Shown one piece after another: positions 22,887-34,833 of a DNA stretch of 64,000 bases. The DNA is taken from positions 186,001-250,000 of the forward strand of contig FWCC01000140.1 in the NCBI GenBank assembly GCA_900169235.1, written 5' to 3'. This DNA is from Zarea fungicola (lineage: Eukaryota; Ascomycota; Sordariomycetes; Hypocreales; Cordycipitaceae). Under the pieces are notes generated by a model. The model saw only the letters and a list, made by a program, of their open reading frames with translations, was not told where the DNA came from and ran no database searches. Position 1 is the stretch's first letter. Each line of letters opens with the position of its first letter. Both the position numbers and the translations under genes were made by a program.

Positions 22887-25884
22887 AAAGCTGGGTGATA
22901 AAAAAATGAATCTGAAGAGGTGACCGAGGAGGATATGGTTGCTGTTGGAAACGTCGGGCTGCCAAGGGTTCATTTGATATCACTGTATCACTTGTGAAAG
23001 AATTACTTGTTGTATTGGTCTTGGTGTAGAACACTAGCCTGGCTTTATCCACAACCTCTTTTCTTCTCATATTTCTTGGGTACAAAATGAATTAGACAGT
23101 CTGACACCGCCATTCTCCGCTCAATTGAGCAGGGAAGTGTTGGAAACGACAGTAGCACATTGCCCTGGTTTTGTCAAGTAGTACCTTCACAAATGAAAGT
23201 GTTGAGAGGAGCGTCAAAGTCAATAAGCAAAACGTGCACGTTGTTTTTAATTGACAGGTACTATCTAGATAGCAACCTTACTTTCAATTGATACTTAGGG
23301 TACAGCTTTGGCCATTGTTTTTCTTTTTTCGTAGCTTTTGTAGACGCAGGGAGAGATTATGGATCCTGATATCACAGGCTCTGGACAGTAACTATCAACT
23401 AGGTTGGAGTTGTATTCTATAACTGCGAGAGAGCCGCCATACCATATGTCAACTTGGAAGAGCTCTCAAGAGCTTTTTCTTTCAACACACTAGATGAGAT
23501 CCGCTGTTGGCAGTCTCTCACAACTTCCTCATGAACCATTCACGCTCTATCACTGCTTTGTGGCCTCTTGTTGCTCAGATTCATCATAATTAACTGCAGA
23601 GTTGGACATCCATCTATGGGAGGTCATTCTATTCGGCATCCACATCTAGATTGTGGCCCTGCCTGTGGAATACGAGAAACTTCTGACCGCTTCAAAGGCG
23701 CCGAGGCCACTCAAAACAGAAGTGGATTTACGGGTCATTAAGTGGATTGCTCTATGCAAAGTGGCGATATTACAAGTCGAAAAAGCGCGCCCTATGGTGG
23801 TAATAAGGAAGAAGGGAGAAATACGCACAAAGCGCGACGTAACTGACACAAAAAAGAAATCAGGCCAAATACAAATAACGCACGTATTTGATGACCTAAA
23901 CCTTTATTTTAATTATTTATTTTTATTTAGCTGCTAAATTTCAAAGATTTTGTACTCCCACATATTAGACACCTGGGTAACTGGCAGGAACGTCATGCCT
24001 AGTACGAAGACTGTGATGGGAGAGGTAGCAAGCAGATAGCTGTAGACTGTGTATGATGACTCTATTGATCACTGGAGAGGACTTCCTCCTCCCCAGTACG
24101 CACTACGCCGCTATCTTACCTTTTATCCGCCGTCTTCTAGCATGTGACATGCCATGGGTCGAAAAGTAAGCATTGTGAACTGAACGCAGACACCCTCGAC
24201 GCCTTTAACTTACATGTGTTTCCCAGTCAAGGACTGGGAAGAGGCATCCATCCTACAGAGCCGTCATGCAGATAACGCTTAACAAGAAACTTGGATTGAG
24301 TTCCGTACATATTGGTGTATCAGACTGATCTCCGAAAAGCGCCGTCATTCGCGATGATAGGAGCACCTCTTATCATGCCATCTCACTATCTGCCGACACT
24401 ACCCATGCTGCTGTCAAACGCATACCTTTAGTATACACTAGATGAAGGCCTCTAATAAAGTAGTTGTCCTGTATATAAGCACTGCATTAGGGCCACGTGG
24501 TTGTCCATCTCCACTGAAAGAAAGCTGCCTCCAGTGAAGGCAACGGGTTGTTAATGTTGGTATTCCCGTTAGTGGCGTGCTTAGCGCCTAGTTTCAACTC
24601 CATGTGAACACCCACCACTTTCCTACTACAGAATGTGGCACATCTTGTCAGCTTAGAACGGGTCCGTCATTATATTCTGGCGGAGTTTGCCAAGCCCGAA
24701 GAGCCACACTCAAGGAGAACTATTGGTACTTGGTCGTTGCTTGAGTCGTAAACGGACCATATGCTCAGTATGCATGCAGCACTAATAAATAACTAGGATT
24801 ATGGGTAAGATGAACTGCTTGGGAGGGAAGCGACGGGCCGAGCTGCGTATTCATTGCCGTGGAGTTGAGACTTGAACCACCCACCTCAAACACAGTACCT
24901 CGTCCCTTTGAGAGTGCGCGAAGCCTCCAAGCAAGTCAAAGTACCAACTGTTATAATGTAACGGTTTAAGTACATTGAGATTGGTCATTTAATTCCTGTA
25001 TCTCGGTATAGATGTCGTACATGTAGATCAAAGCAGTGTTTCGACCTCCAGAGAATTCTCAGCCGATCATACGTACCCAACCAAGGAAGCGATATTACTG
25101 GCCGCGATGCCTGTAATTGACTTGGTTGGAGGCTTCGTGTACTCAATTTAACACATAATACGGAGTTCCTAGTTAGTTGTTACAACTGAGCGTATTTTGC
25201 TCTAGTCTTCTATTCAACTAAATGCAAAGACATATTCTTACTACACAGGAAAGCCAATCCCTTCTTCATCCCCATGGACGTCTGGTCTTCTCCTCCGCGT
25301 ACCTCATTCATTGGCATCCACGCGAAGTGATTTGAAGAAGTTTGCTTGCCTCGCAAGGTGTTGTTCGGGCTTTCAAATCTCCGCCGCTCTCATGCCGGCG
25401 CTTCGTTTCATGAGTGTCATCCAGAAGTGCGCTCTCGCCAACCGACCGCCCATTTCACCAGTTACATTGATGCCGAGAACAATACCGGCCTTTACTGGCT
25501 TCTAAGAGCTATTGCAGTGACACGGCGTTGTTTTTGATCCAGTGACGTCTCGGACGCGACGCGCTGGCACACCATCAACCTCTCGCTCCAGGTTTCTCTT
25601 CGCAAGCGATAAAGAGCTCCGAAAGCGACCGTCTATGAGGTACACGAGGAATCAACCCATAAAACTATTTCAGGCGTTCTACCGGGCTGCATCCACTCCA
25701 GCAGTGCGCAGCAAAGTTCCGGGGCCAGCCCAAGAAGAGATGTGGTGAAGCGGCTCCCAGGGCAAGGGCCTCCAGGCGAGCTGCACAATATTGGTGTCAC
25801 GGGCCTAGAAGGTATATATTGGATGTTTGGGATTTCCGACCACGGCTGGTCATTACTTGATTTTTTTTAGGTCTCTGTGGCCCA
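22887..25884. other. 3-kb gene-poor stretch
   Basis: No gene supported. A plus-strand open frame at 23653-23937 is lysine-rich and lacks a domain. Frames at 25311-25537 lie just upstream of the hAT relic and may be further decayed parts of the element, but no hAT N-terminal motif (for example a BED finger) was recognised. Confidence 0.45.
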
Positions 25885-26867
25885 GTGGTTACTCAGCATC
25901 CCTGGTCCTTACAATTGTTGTGCTCATCCGCAACTCAACTATTCATAACGACGCATGGGACGACATTTCAGGTGGAACCATTGGGGTTCGACAGCATCAC
26001 ACGATGGAATTCTTGGTTCAAGCTGCTCGACGCTGCCACCCGCCAAGAAGGCGCACTGTCCATCTTCCTTGGTCAATTCCGCGGAGGGTTGGAGGATGGC
26101 ATTCTCACCCGTGATGACTCGCAACTATTTCAAATGATGCATGAGTTTCTAAAGCTGCTCCAAAAAGCGACCATGAAGCTGCAAAAGGAGTGTGCAGCAA
26201 TCGACCAGCTGCTGGAGAATATGGGACAATCTATTAAAGCATTTGGAGATGACAAAGTACGTGTCGCACGAACCGCCCAATTTTCATCTCCTGACTTTCC
26301 ACTATTCCAAATTGAACGTAGGTAGCAATGAAGCAGACCAAGGATGCCAGCAACGGGGACATCGTCAGCTCTGTCTGCTAGTTTGGCGGTTGTTGCAAAG
26401 TACTACAAATCAAGCGCCACAAATCCCATGTACGTCACGGCGCTGCTGCACCGCCCAGAAAAACGGCCGACCTTCATCGACAGGTACTGGAAGGAGAAGT
26501 GGTGGGATAGGCCGGTCGCTGCAGCTCGTCAACTGTGGGCAAAGTACGAAAACCAGCCGTTGATGGCAACCGTTGCGTTGCAGCCGCGGCAAGAACCGTT
26601 TAACATGTCCACTTACGAGTGAATCAAGCAATCTATGAGGTATTAGATCAACCCAGCGACGAGGATGCGATCGAAAGCCTGGTTAATTCTCCGATAAGCC
26701 ATGTAATGGCGCAGACCGCGCTGGAGTGATTGTGCCGGGAGGGGCAGCTAATGCAGTATTCGTGCCTCACCTCACAAGAAGGCAATCAACATTCTCAGAG
26801 TCCCAGCAATGTCTGAAGCTTTCAAATGGATGTTTTCTTTGCGAGGATACCTTCAGTGGATGCTGTA
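25885..26867 (+). mobile_element. degenerate hAT-family transposase relic
   Basis: Three blocks in order match the C-terminal half of hAT transposases (Restless-like in fungi). First, ITRWNSWFKLLDAATRQ followed by LFQMMHEFLKLLQKAT (25984-26175), the conserved TRWNS catalytic-domain region. Second, VAKYYKSSATNPMYVTALLH followed by WKEKWWDRPVAAARQLW (26390-26545). Third, ILRVPAMSEAFKWMFSLRG (about 26788-26850), the hAT dimerisation signature. Blocks one and two are in different frames and may be joined by an intron with GTACGT donor near 26257. Between blocks two and three there is a stop at about 26622, and the third block runs into a stop at 26867 soon after the motif. No BED zinc finger or terminal inverted repeats were found, so it is an inactive fragment. 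Confidence 0.78.
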
Positions 26868-28380
26868 ATTTCTGACACTATGCACTCTGAGCAGGTATGT
26901 AGGCCCACAACTTGTTTCTACTCTTTAGCAAGTTTGAGCGCGAAATACAACAAGCAATCGCGAAAGTATTTCAATCAGTGAGTCGTTTACAGTAAGATCC
27001 TGAAGAAGGAAACGAGGCTGCATTGATGCGGTTCCTCTAGTACAGTCATGAGGGGGAGAGAAAGGTAAAATTCGGCAATATTTGGTCAGGTCAGTTGAGG
27101 GCCGTAGTTTGGAGGCATAAGGGCAATTGAGAATGGATTTTCAATCACCGACAAGTTATTCGAGGCAGAGCAGATACGGGTGTGGTGACGTGCCCCGGGG
27201 GTGTATGTTGGCTGCACTCCTTCAGCCGGGTATTGACAAGGCGTGGGAATTTATTGACGAACAAAGCAAAGGAGAGGGAAGCGGGTACTCGGCTGCATCC
27301 CGACGAGCGCGATCGTTGCCGGCAAATTCACATCTGCGTCGCGTACGAAGTAGCCACCAAGGGAGAAGGAAACGGTCCAGTTCTGCCTTATTTATTCCAA
27401 AACCGTACTGGCTTGATATCAAACTTTTCGCTCGATTGAGCCGTGGCCGGATGACCATCACACCAGTTGCGTGCCCAGTGGCCACCGACACACAACTATC
27501 GTCAAGAACTCAATTACTGAAGGAAACCAACGCAGGTTCCAGCACTTACGGAGCCCAATATGAGAGTAGCCTCAAACCCCATGCTACCTTATTCAGCGAG
27601 GCATTTCTGATCCTGGGACCAGTTCGGCATTGTCGATCAAATGTCTGAGGTGGGTGGTGGAGATTGTGTCACAATCCATTCACACGGTGCATAATCCGCC
27701 CACTATGTTCCCGCTTGTGCGTACTTTTCAGTTGCTCGAGGCAGTGCTCAAGGAGGCAGCAATGACGACACTGCGTGAAGTCATTAGAGCGCAGCTCATA
27801 CATATCGCTGCGGGCGGCCCAGCGCAACAGCAAAGTAGGAAGCCGGTATTATGTGGCGCATCATCTAATTGGCGCCGCCGATGGCACGGGCGACCCGGAT
27901 ATACAGAAGCTTGTTAGATTCGCCTACCATAAACTATGCGAGGGCAGCTACGGCCGTCTGGGTGCTGGTGTTTCGGAGTGCGGTGCCGAGCTGCGCGAGT
28001 GGGCAAGCTTTCAAGGTCATTAAGAGATCGCGGCATGAAAACTCTCTGTCAAGCAGCCTACCTGCAACTCATTGTCAATGGTGGCATTCCAGTGAGCGGA
28101 TGCAGAGTACTGGAAGGAGAGCGGTCAGAGAGTAAGTACGAAGGGAGAAGGACGTCGCAAATGTATGTCTTCAACAAGAACAAAAAGATTCTGTCTCTGT
28201 AGAAAACGCCCAAGCAGATTAGGATTTGTCTCTTCAATACCCCAAAGGTCCGCCGCCATGCCATGCCATGCAGTTAAAAAAAAAGATTATGAGTGATGCC
28301 CGCCAATAACAAATGACCAAAACGAAAAAAAAAAAACAGACAAAATTGACAAAAGATTGATTCCCCGAGACAGTATTAAT
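26868..28380. other. gene-poor region downstream of the hAT relic
   Basis: Several short overlapping open frames exist on the plus strand (27127-27648, 27630-27917, 27936-28202), but none matches a family I know and none has a coherent splice structure. They could be further transposon debris. A short A-rich run before 28381 fits the 3' end of the minus-strand gene. Confidence 0.4.
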
Positions 28381-28968
28381 TCAGTCAGCGTTTTCAGCCG
28401 CCCATTGACTCTGAAACTCTCTGCCGACGCGCTCCAGCCTCGCGGCGGCCCTCTTGGCTTCGGCCGCCTCGTGCAAGCTCCTCGCGACAACGACACTGAC
28501 AAGCCGCGGTGCGCAAACATCGTCCACCTCTTCCGCAGCCGTTTGCTTCCCTATGGTGGCAGATTTCATTGTCGTCGCCGTTTTTGATCCGCCATCCCCC
28601 GCCGTCGTCGTCGCGTCTGTACTCGAGGAGAGCGACGACGGCGCCGTAGTCGTTGTTGATGTCTGTCGCCGCTCCCCCGCCGCATCGTCGGTACTATTCG
28701 CCGTCGCTGGCCGCGGCGGCGTGGGCACGTGCAGGTACGACTGCAGTACGACGGCGGCGGCGGCGGGCGCGGGGTACTCGACCATGATGCGCTCGACGGC
28801 GCCCATGCCGACGCGCTGGGCGGCCATCTGGCTCGTGAGGGCCGACGTGGCGAGCGAGGTGAGCGACTCGAGGTGGGCGCGGGACCGGGACGACGTGATG
28901 AGCGGGGTGAGGGCGTCGTCGGCAAGGTGCAGCGATAGCGTGGGATGTTGGGATGGTAGACTGGCCAT
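28381..28968 (-). CDS. small protein, possibly roadblock/LC7-like, with Ser/Thr insert
   Basis: Single exon of 195 aa; the start is the ATG at 28968 in a strong context (acaaccATGg). The N-terminal part has a long helix (SRAHLESLTSLATSALTSQ) followed by two strands (ERIMVEY, AVVLQSYL). A low-complexity insert of about 60 residues rich in Thr, Ser and Ala follows. The C-terminus returns to a strand (RLVSVVVA) and a long basic helix (EAKRAAARLERVGREF). Helix-strand-strand, insert, strand-helix is the order expected for a roadblock/LC7 or longin-type fold, as in LAMTOR/Ego subunits that anchor Rag GTPases for TORC1 signalling. This is a fold guess from pattern, not a recognised family match. The gene is GC-richer than its surroundings and isolated by kilobases on both sides. 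Confidence 0.6.
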   Translation of the reverse strand: MASLPSQHPTLSLHLADDALTPLITSSRSRAHLESLTSLATSALTSQMAAQRVGMGAVERIMVEYPAPAAAAVVLQSYLHVPTPPRPATANSTDDAAGERRQTSTTTTAPSSLSSSTDATTTAGDGGSKTATTMKSATIGKQTAAEEVDDVCAPRLVSVVVARSLHEAAEAKRAAARLERVGREFQSQWAAENAD

Positions 28969-31900
28969 GGTTGTTTCCCCAGTGTCCAAGCTCTGTATTG
29001 TGTGTGTGTTTTGTGCTTACTTGAAACAAAAAAGGCAAAGAAAGCGAATGAAGAACAAGAAAAAAATTAAGAATTATTGCAACACCCACATCTACAAGAA
29101 GAAACAATCCGATGAGATAGGGCAGAGCCGTGCGAGAGGTGGTTGGGTTTGGGGAGTCGGGATGGCAGGGATACCCTTCTGTCTATATATAACCATCTAT
29201 AAAGATAAAAAGGAAAGGCCCGTACCAATGAGATTGTACAAACATGCGGGGGAAAACACAAAAAACGCCATGTGTGGGAAAAGGAAAGAGGGGAAGAGGA
29301 GAAGACGACCAGGGTGGCCAGCATGCAGAACAACATGTCACAAAATGACGACACCTCCATACGAATCTAATCTGCATTGGCCTTGCATGCTACTCCGTAC
29401 AGTAGGTACGAATAATGCGTGAGAGGGGTTGTCTCATAGCGCCACGGCGAGTTCAGCTCTTCCTTTTGGTTTCACCTTTTTGACAGTTAGCCGCCGTACG
29501 CGTGCCGTGTCCATTGAGTCAGGGCCAATCTGTCTTTGTCTCGGTATTGCCCGTCCCCCGCAATCCGTCGATAGTCGCCTATTTACCTTTTTGTGTTTCG
29601 GAAACTCCAATTGCTTTCTGGCCGGTCTGTGCGGCTTCTTCGTCTGACTCCCACATGAGGGGTCGCAACAACAACAAAGCCCGCGCTTTCTATGGGGAAT
29701 ATGATGGAAGCTAGTTGATGATTCAACTTTACCGAGTACCGCGTCTTTAAAATAAAAACTGTTGTCATCAGTACTGATAAGTAACGAAGCCAGTAGCCAA
29801 TGAACCCGTTCCGAGACATGTCGGAACGTTGCACTGATTAAGACCGAACGGGTTTAGAGAGTGAGGGGCACAGAGGAGCTTAGAGGAGTTTAGGGAGTTT
29901 TGTGGACAAACGTTTCCGTTATTAGTTTTAAAATCAGCCAACGGTTCATGTCTTGTGGACACGCGCAAATGAAACAATCAATCTTGACTCCGCAGTGCCA
30001 AGGCGCCCAACCCCCCATACCGCCAGATTCTTATCGTTATGGTTCGATGGGACATGGGCGGTGATGCTTCTTGCGTGCTGCTGTCCGACAACCTTGTCAT
30101 GTCGCTGTTGCTTGGATGTTGAACATTTCACTTTTTTTGGGAAACTGTTTCATGGGGGCAAGTGGGAAGCAAGGGTACATGACGAGTTCTACTGATAATT
30201 GATGGCCTAATTAGCTTGGGAAAGAAACACTGCCTGCAGGATTTGTAGACTTGCAGCTCAGCTGCCTTTGTGGGCACGACAAGACGCAACTAGCGCCACA
30301 ATCGTGAGGCAGATGATGTTTGCAAAGCTGCAACGAACCAAAAGTTGCGCTCAATAATGGTTGTTTAATGAGGTTGCAATCATGTGTCACTACCTCTTTG
30401 AAAGCGTCGAAACCACACAAAATATATTGTCAGGGGCGCGTCAAGTGGCCCTCTTTTACTAATTCAAGATGATGATGCGAGACATTTTTAGGAGAACAGG
30501 CGAATGGCCATTTCTACCTTGGTTTTCTTTTATAGTTGCGCATCAGCCTTGCAAACTGCTACATACGCGCAGAGACCGGCTCACGGGAAATACTTGTTTG
30601 CTTCAAATAACCCAAGCCCTCCCGCACAGCAGCGTCTAGGTCTCCTTGTACTCCCATGTCATTTACAGGCCTCTCTGGCATGCGGGTAAATTACTTTGTG
30701 GCGAAATGGCGCACCGAGTGGTGGGAATTAGCTAGTATTGGCCATTTTGCCGCTGGAAATCGTGCTCAGTCGACATGCCGCCCTACGATAAGCCGCTTAC
30801 ATGTCTCACGCTACATGCAGCACTCTGTATACCTCTCATGGCAACAAGGAAAAGGGATCGATCAAAAACTCTTGAAAAGCTTAAGATGGGCAAAAAATAA
30901 ACAAACACTGCTGCTCACGAAGCTAGTTAGGGCGCCATGCAGGTTTACGAAAGCCACCTGTCCGTCCCGGCGCCTGTGCTGGCCACCCAACAGTAACATC
31001 AGCGAAGCACTTTAGCGGATTCACGGGACGTAAATGGATCGGAAAATCTCCCTGCCATGGGTGGCTTCGGCATGCCATTATACAGCCACGCATCTAGGGA
31101 TGGAGTGCCGCTGTGAAGTGAACCAGGCTGCAAAAGACTTTGAACATACGGACCAGCATTGTTACTTTACTTTCTAGATGGAACATGAACAAAATATCTC
31201 AACAGAGGCTCCGCCAGCCTACACGCACTCCCTTACTTGCGTCCAGCATTTGACCGCTTTACGAGACACTAGTCATGGCCGAGCAGCCACAGTGGGTTTC
31301 CCAGTGAACCGACAGTCCTGAGATTGCCGGCTTTAAAGTTGCGACTTTTGGAACTTGACCAATATCAGTTGCTAAAACTTTGCCAACATCCTTCTTTACT
31401 TATTTTAGCATACTATTCTCTAATGATAAGCAACCACACTTACTACTCGGCCACGAAAGCTGGTGGCCACGCTGCCTACAGAGCCAACTAGTAAAGGCTG
31501 ACTGCGTCAACTTGTGAAGGATTCGCTAGGGGAAGGCGGCTCCTTACCTGACGCTTGCCTGCTGTATTATCAGCTGTAGGCAGGGCTGTGCCTAGAAAGG
31601 AAAAGAGGGCATTCAGCAAAGAAATAGCCTGCACGTTGGACCCTTTTCTCTATCGCTGTAGTAAAAATAGAGCGAGGCCGAGGTCTGCCGTCAGTGTCAC
31701 TACTTGTAAAATTACAAGTCCTTCTAGTTTTTCCGCCCGTCCGAGCTACTGGAGCATTAATTTCTGGTGGCTCAACTTGTGTCAGTTTCTCACCCTACCC
31801 TGATGCTCAGCTTCTGGCAACTAGCCTCAGTTACTGGTAGGCTGTGGGCAATTTTTGGGTACCTGCCAGTCCCCCAGCCTTGTTTCTTTTTCTTGGCCCT

Positions 31901-34833
31901 GCCTACTCTCTCTTCATTTTTTTTAGCGTGGCAAGGCTCTGCCTGCTAATGGGCCATGCAGCTCCGAGACCTTGCAGTTTTGCGGTGGAGTTGTATTGTA
32001 CAAAACAAGACTTCCTTTCCAGCCTGTCGATCTAGGTTTAATCCAGATTGGCTCTGTAAGCGCTTGTGTCAAAGGCTCGGGCCTAAATCTGCGCCCCAAA
32101 TCTACGCAAACTAGCCGTTGACAGATCTCTCCGAGACACCCCCTTCTAAAACCTAAAACGTTCAGCCCTTCACCCCCTGTACGAGATTACGAAATAGCAC
32201 CCCAAACTGTAATATGGGTATAGCCACCACTTGTTGCAGTGGTAATGATGGCACTGTCCTTTGTGATCTCGTGGTTCTATTGGTTCTCCCAGACTTCGTA
32301 AGAGCTCCCAGGCAACAGCTTTGCCTCATGTATTTTTGCTGCCCGAAAAAATACTACATGTGCCAGCACCCAGCACTACAGGATGTGGTGGGTGTTCACG
32401 TGTAACTGCACCGCGTCTTCCATGATCTGCAACCATTGTTTCTCAGATTGGCTACTGGAGCGACGGCGTCCTTTCATTGGCTGTACTTTGTAGGTTCGTC
32501 TGAACTTGAATACCTCTGTTTTCTCCCGTGACTGAGCAGTCATGTTGGAGCCCACCTGCAGATCGAATCATGGCCAACCAAAACTTTCTGCAAGCCCCCG
32601 CGTGTGGGTGGAGGAGGGTTCATGCTGTCGCCCGTGTTGTATCGGCTGGATAGCCCTGCAGCTTCTGGAAAGAATTTGCAACGGAACCAGGAATTTGCAG
32701 TTGCGCTGGCTCGACTCGGGTTTCAATTATTTATTATTATTTTGTAGTATGGCTCTATGCCGTTCTGTAAAGGGCCACGCCCGATTGCTAAATGTACATC
32801 CTAGCAGTATCTTTCGCACCACGGGGTGAAGCAGCCTTGCAGAAGTAGCCAGGCAAAAGGGTTCATTCGGGATTTATTTCCTTTGTAGCAGTCGTCGTCG
32901 TCGTAGAGCCCGAGTTGACAGCCTAGAAACAGAGCTGTATTGTTGTAGGAGACAAAACGCGTCGAGTGATTGTAGACGTTTCGCGAACGAAGTATTCCGT
33001 TTCCGTTCCTGTTCATCCTAGCTCACGCTTGTGTAGTCTTCCGTTACGGTTTTCGTACGATAATCTAAAGGGGAAGCAACTTCCAGTTAGCACATGTATA
33101 CACCCAGTCCGCCGATTAACCAAAAGGCACAGGAAGAATACTTCTCTCTTCAAGCGTCCGTTCATACCAACTGCCCAACGGCCGGTACGTTCTCTCCCCT
33201 CGAGGCTGCCGTCGAAGCTCATGGATCTTGGCATCACCTCATTGCGTTTTGGGTAGTTCAAACTTTGAGTCTTGGGATGGTAATTAATCTTGCATTGTTC
33301 GGATACCTTTGGACCACATCTTCAAAATTGTCCGTCATCGGTCCATGCTCGGTGTTCGTCTCGGTCGCGTTAGAGGTGGCGCTTCTGTACCAAGTTACGG
33401 CGACAGTGCCTCCGTGGACACGTATATGCCGTTCGCGAATGCGCTTTTTTGTATTAGCAGCATGTCGATCACGGAAGACGATGAACAAGTAACAATTACT
33501 TTGTCAAGGTTGGCCACTCGCGGTGGAGCTGCAGTGGCGTGAACTTGACGGGTAGTCCACTGCAAACGAAAAGCTACTCTACATCAAGCAGTCTAAAATA
33601 AGCAACTCTAGTTATATCAAAATTTACGTTTAAACCAGTGGAACTCCACATCGTGGATGAGAATCATTCTACAGGGCTCTGGACCTGGGTCTGGCTGTTG
33701 CAGGCTTCTTTAGACAACGAAAAGCTCTTTCATGGGCAATTCTTTGTGTCAAAGTCGTAATGGTGACACGTGAACAGTGCTGAAGACTTTCTCCACCCAA
33801 AACCTCACCGTTCATGCTAGCCCGGGGAAGTGCTTCCGGCATGTAGCCCGGGGAGGGTTTACGGGACCAAATGGGCCAGGCAAAAGGTGGCATAAGTGCC
33901 CGCGTCGCTACTCTCGGGAGCTTGATATCGTACCAGAGAGAAATACAAATGGTTTCTTGTCATTGTTTGAGTCGGGTCATTGCAAGGTCAGGTTTGGGCG
34001 GACAGTAGCCAAAAGTGAGAGCTCCAGCCCCGGGGACGACTCTGCTCAGATGCTGCTCCCAATAATGACCATGCAGGACTGGTGCTACGAATCGCGAACA
34101 AGCTTCTTATTCTACTTGCAATAAAAGTTGGACGATTGATCCAAGCCTGCACTGGCTTGCCCGTTGTTTATTTCTGCCCATAGCATGATTCGGACGGAAC
34201 AGCACACATTGGAGCCCGCATTCGTCTAAACGAATCTCGCTACCTTGGCCTCATCTCCAAGTTTCAATTCCACGTGAATCTACAAGTAAGGCTTTTTTCT
34301 GACAAGTGGCCGGTAGGTGTGCCGGCAGTATCTGCTTTGTGCCTGTCCAAGGCTGTTTTTATCACGGAGGGGTTTATATCTGCGTCGATGAAGTATCTGA
34401 ACCTATTCATGTGCCTACATTGTATTTTTCCAATTTTTCTTGCCTGTTCACTGGTTAATACTTGCATCATGGTGTTGGTGTCTTGGCCTGTAGTATCGGT
34501 CGGCACAGACCAACAGGACAGTGTATTGATTTGACCACAGACCTACCATCGCAGACACAGGGCAAATTAGAAAAGAAAAATACCATGATGATCCGAAGTG
34601 AGAAGCTCGTGTGCCGTACGGGTGGGGGCTGCATGTTTTCATGAGAAATTTCTCGTTTCGACGGTCGCTAGTAGTCGACAAACGGGCGCGGCGTTTTCTC
34701 ACTTTTGGTATATAAATATTCTCATTGCCTCTCATTACCAGAATCTTGGCAAAGTTTTCGTCTTTTGTAATAATTGAAGAAAGGAACCCTTTTCGACTAA
34801 ATTAATAACGACTTTGCCATTGCGCGTACCAAA
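28969..34833. other. 5.9-kb gene-poor stretch
   Basis: The left end is the leader of the small minus-strand gene, including a short TG run. Elsewhere there are only short open frames with noncoding-like composition. Around 33010-33540 both strands are open for 70-130 codons and one minus-strand frame reads fairly naturally, but I could not build a gene or name a domain. The right end is the promoter of the four-exon gene. Confidence 0.45.
34710..34717 (+). promoter_or_regulatory. TATA box of the four-exon gene at 34834
   Basis: TATATAAA lies 124 nt upstream of the ATG, followed by a T-rich then A-rich leader. Good positional fit. Confidence 0.6.

Noticed and set aside
24868..24890. B-box-like GGTTCAAGTCT on the minus strand
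   Set aside because: No pairing T stem and no acceptor stem around it; not a tRNA.
33094..33492. Plus-strand open frame of 132 codons
   Set aside because: Overlaps equally long frames on the other strand and shows no recognisable domain or gene structure.
14406..34833. Secondary-metabolite core gene (PKS, NRPS, terpene synthase)
   Set aside because: No fragment of ketosynthase, adenylation or terpene synthase motifs was seen in any frame, so the P450 and SDR cannot be assigned to a cluster here.
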